Shown one piece after another: positions 62,125-64,000 of a DNA stretch of 64,000 bases. Position 1 is the first letter of the stretch; the number at the start of each line of letters is the position of its first letter. The notes under the pieces are model-generated. The model was not told the origin of the DNA. It saw only the letters and a list, made by a program, of their open reading frames with translations, and searched no databases. The translations under genes were made by a program, and so were the position numbers. The stretch covers positions 2,046,001 through 2,110,000 of the forward strand of contig NZ_BLLB01000002.1 of NCBI RefSeq assembly GCF_010723735.1, in the 5' to 3' direction. The stretch comes from Mycolicibacterium hippocampi. Its GTDB lineage: Bacteria; Actinomycetota; Actinomycetes; Mycobacteriales; Mycobacteriaceae.

Positions 62125-63879
62125 TCAGTACTTCCGTTCCATCGGCTCGTACCGTGTCTGGACCACCGGCTTGTAATCCAGCCGCACATCGGAGAGCAGG
62201 TCGCTGCCCTCCTTGTAGGCCATCGTGTGGCGCATGTAGTTGGTGTCGTCGCGGTTGGGGTAGTCCTCGCGGGCATGCCCGCCGCGGGACTCCTTGCGGT
62301 TCAGCGCCCCGGCCACGGTGACCTCCGCCAGCTCGAGCAGGAAACCCAGTTCGATCGCCTCCAGCAGGTCGCTGTTGTAACGCTTGCCCTTGTCCTGCAC
62401 GGTGATTCGCGAGTACCGCTCCTTGAGGGCGTGGATGTCGGTCATGGCCTGCTTGAGGGTTTCCTCGGTGCGGAACACCGCGGCGTTGTTGTCCATCGAC
62501 TGCTGCAACGCGCCCCGGATGTCGGCGACGCGTTCGTTGCCGTGTTCGGAGAGGATGTCGCCGACCCAGCCTGTCACCATCGAGGCGGGCTCGGCGGGCA
62601 GGTCGACGAAGTCGTGGCCGCGGGCGTAGTTGGCCGCGGCGATCCCCGCGCGCCGGCCGAACACGTTGATGTCGAGAAGCGAGTTGGTGCCCAACCGGTT
62701 GGCGCCGTGCACCGACACACACGCGCACTCGCCGGCGGCGTACAGGCCGGGGACCACCGTGGTGTTGTCGGACAGCACCTGGCCGTTGACGGTCGTCGGG
62801 ATGCCGCCCATCACGTAGTGACAGGTCGGGTACACCGGGACGAGTTCCTTGACGGGGTCCACGCCCAGATAGGTGCGGGCGAACTCGGTGATGTCGGGCA
62901 GCTTCGCCTCGAGCACGTCGGCACCGAGGTGACGCACGTCGATGTAGACGTAGTCCTTGTTGGGGCCGGCGCCGCGGCCCTCGAGCACCTCGAGCACCAT
63001 CGAGCGGGCCACGATGTCGCGGGGCGCCAGGTCGACGATCGTCGGCGCGTAGCGCTCCATGAAGCGCTCACCCTCGCCGTTGAGCAGCCGGCCGCCCTCG
63101 CCGCGCACCGCCTCGGAGATCAGGATGCCCAGGCCGGCCAGACCTGTCGGATGGAACTGGTGGAACTCCATGTCCTCCAACGGAAGTCCCTTGCGGAAGA
63201 CGATGCCCAGGCCGTCGCCGGTGAGGGTGTGGGCGTTGGAGGTGGTCTTGTACATCCGGCCGGAACCGCCGGTGGCGAACACGATCGATTTGGCGTGGAA
63301 GACGTGGATGTCACCGGTGGCCAGTTCGTAGGCGATGACGCCGGTGGCCACCGGGCCGGACTGGGTCTCGGTCAGCGTGATGTCGAGCGCATAGAACTCG
63401 TTGAAGAACTCGACGTTGTGCTTGACGCAGTTCTGGTACAGCGTCTGCAGGATCATGTGGCCGGTGCGGTCGGCGGCGTAGCAGGCGCGACGCACCGGGG
63501 CCTTGCCGTGATCGCGGGTGTGCCCACCGAACCGGCGCTGGTCGATGCGGCCCTCGGGGGTGCGGTTGAACGGCATCCCCATCTTCTCCAGGTCGAGCAC
63601 CGCGTCGATGGCCTCCTTGGCCATGATCTCCACGGCGTCCTGGTCGGCCAGGTAGTCACCACCCTTGACGGTGTCGAAGGTGTGCCATTCCCAGTTGTCT
63701 TCCTCGACGTTGGCCAGCGCCGCGCACATGCCTCCCTGGGCCGCGCCGGTGTGGCTGCGGGTCGGGTAGAGCTTGGTCAGCACCGCGGTGCGGACCCGGG
63801 GACCGGCCTCGACGGCGGCACGCATCCCGGCGCCGCCCGCGCCGACGATGACGACGTCGTAGCGATGTTCAACAATCAT
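62125..63879 (-). CDS. sdhA: Succinate dehydrogenase flavoprotein subunit
   Basis: The 584-residue subunit has the FAD-binding motif VGAGGAGMRAAVEA at residues 12-25, the covalent FAD histidine in SHTGAAQGGMCAAL near residue 45, and the succinate-site residues in FHPTGL and HYVMGGIPT. It oxidises succinate to fumarate. The start is ATG at 63879, 13 bases after the sdhD stop, so the operon reads C-D-A-B on the minus strand. Confidence 0.98.
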   Translation of the reverse strand: MIVEHRYDVVIVGAGGAGMRAAVEAGPRVRTAVLTKLYPTRSHTGAAQGGMCAALANVEEDNWEWHTFDTVKGGDYLADQDAVEIMAKEAIDAVLDLEKMGMPFNRTPEGRIDQRRFGGHTRDHGKAPVRRACYAADRTGHMILQTLYQNCVKHNVEFFNEFYALDITLTETQSGPVATGVIAYELATGDIHVFHAKSIVFATGGSGRMYKTTSNAHTLTGDGLGIVFRKGLPLEDMEFHQFHPTGLAGLGILISEAVRGEGGRLLNGEGERFMERYAPTIVDLAPRDIVARSMVLEVLEGRGAGPNKDYVYIDVRHLGADVLEAKLPDITEFARTYLGVDPVKELVPVYPTCHYVMGGIPTTVNGQVLSDNTTVVPGLYAAGECACVSVHGANRLGTNSLLDINVFGRRAGIAAANYARGHDFVDLPAEPASMVTGWVGDILSEHGNERVADIRGALQQSMDNNAAVFRTEETLKQAMTDIHALKERYSRITVQDKGKRYNSDLLEAIELGFLLELAEVTVAGALNRKESRGGHAREDYPNRDDTNYMRHTMAYKEGSDLLSDVRLDYKPVVQTRYEPMERKY

Positions 63880-63892
63880 GTCCAGCTCCCGG

Positions 63893-64000
63893 TCAGGCGA
63901 TCGTGGCGTCGAAGGTCAGCAGCACATAGGTGCCCAGCACCAGCGTGAACACCATCGACAGCGCCAGTAGGGCGTTGAGCCAGAACTTCGTGGAGTCCTT
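63893..64000 (-). CDS. sdhD: Succinate dehydrogenase membrane anchor SdhD, 3' end, partial
   Basis: Only the last 35 codons are in the window: KDSTKFWLNALLALSMVFT, then LVLGTYVLLTFDATIA, which includes a membrane span. The TGA reads at 63895-63893. The identification is from its place directly before sdhA and the hydrophobic anchor-like end. Confidence 0.85.
   Translation of the reverse strand, partial: KDSTKFWLNALLALSMVFTLVLGTYVLLTFDATIA

Overview
This window is high-GC actinobacterial DNA. Gene content and gene order point to Mycolicibacterium, i.e. a fast-growing mycobacterium. The markers are a split imuA'-imuB/dnaE2 mutasome, a pentapeptide-protein MfpA conservon, an FHA-FHA-ABC exporter of the Rv1747 type, DesA3 with its reductase, DacB1, SigJ and the second succinate dehydrogenase operon. 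From left to right the order follows the M. tuberculosis Rv3395c-Rv3316 interval, with many insertions and losses; this synteny is recalled, not computed. Species cannot be named from the sequence alone. I see no insertion sequence, prophage, CRISPR array, rRNA or tRNA. Both ends cut through genes: imuA' on the left and sdhD on the right.

Layout. 1-11.3 kb: imuA' (3' end), imuB, a nucleoside hydrolase, the fatty acyl-CoA reductase acrA1, an RDD protein, the hydratase htdY, a GGDEF-like protein with a ruined active site, and dnaE2 behind a perfect SOS box. 11.4-18.2 kb: nitroreductase, spoU-type tRNA methylase, a methyltransferase, a small ORF, then the five-gene conservon ending in mfpA (sensor kinase, roadblock, DUF742, GTPase, gyrase-binding pentapeptide protein). 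18.2-22.2 kb: an FMN glutamate-synthase-like enzyme, then nsrR-hmp for nitric oxide detoxification and a TetR regulator. 22.2-28.3 kb: the FHA-ABC transporter, an NTF2-like/TetR divergent pair, an old-yellow-type oxidoreductase, folD and a DUF3017 protein. 28.4-30.8 kb: the desaturase reductase plus desA3 behind a CRP-type site and a second palindrome. 30.8-34.4 kb: metY, metX and a methyltransferase under a SAM-IV riboswitch.

34.4-43 kb: hydrolases, exonuclease III, a secreted lipase-like protein, a divergent MarR/TIGR03086 pair with probable leaderless transcription on one side, trpS, a YihY protein, dacB1 and a metallophosphoesterase. 43-45 kb: hairpin-rich DNA with a small secreted protein and an apparent relic of its C-terminus, then an SMP-30-like protein. 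45-51 kb: an Lrp regulator, class III aminotransferase, aminobutyraldehyde-type dehydrogenase, Usp and APC permease, which together look like a putrescine/amino-acid catabolic island. 51-54.4 kb: sigJ and a two-gene ascorbate-type PTS (IIC and fused IIA-IIB). 54.4-61.3 kb: AhpD-like protein, TetR/MmpL pair, CGNR regulator/hydrolase pair, AI-2E permease with a tandem-repeat tail. 61.3-64 kb: sdhB, sdhA and the end of sdhD.

The most unusual signals are not whole genes. Two families of dispersed palindromes act as intergenic hairpins and in two places supply the last codons of the neighbouring protein (sigJ and the AI-2E permease). A degenerate GGDEF protein, a paralogue relic between two hairpins, two uncharacterised ORFs of about 50 codons and several palindromic operators are also worth testing. 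I did not find a clearly new multi-gene system. The MfpA conservon is the most system-like cluster, and it is already known.
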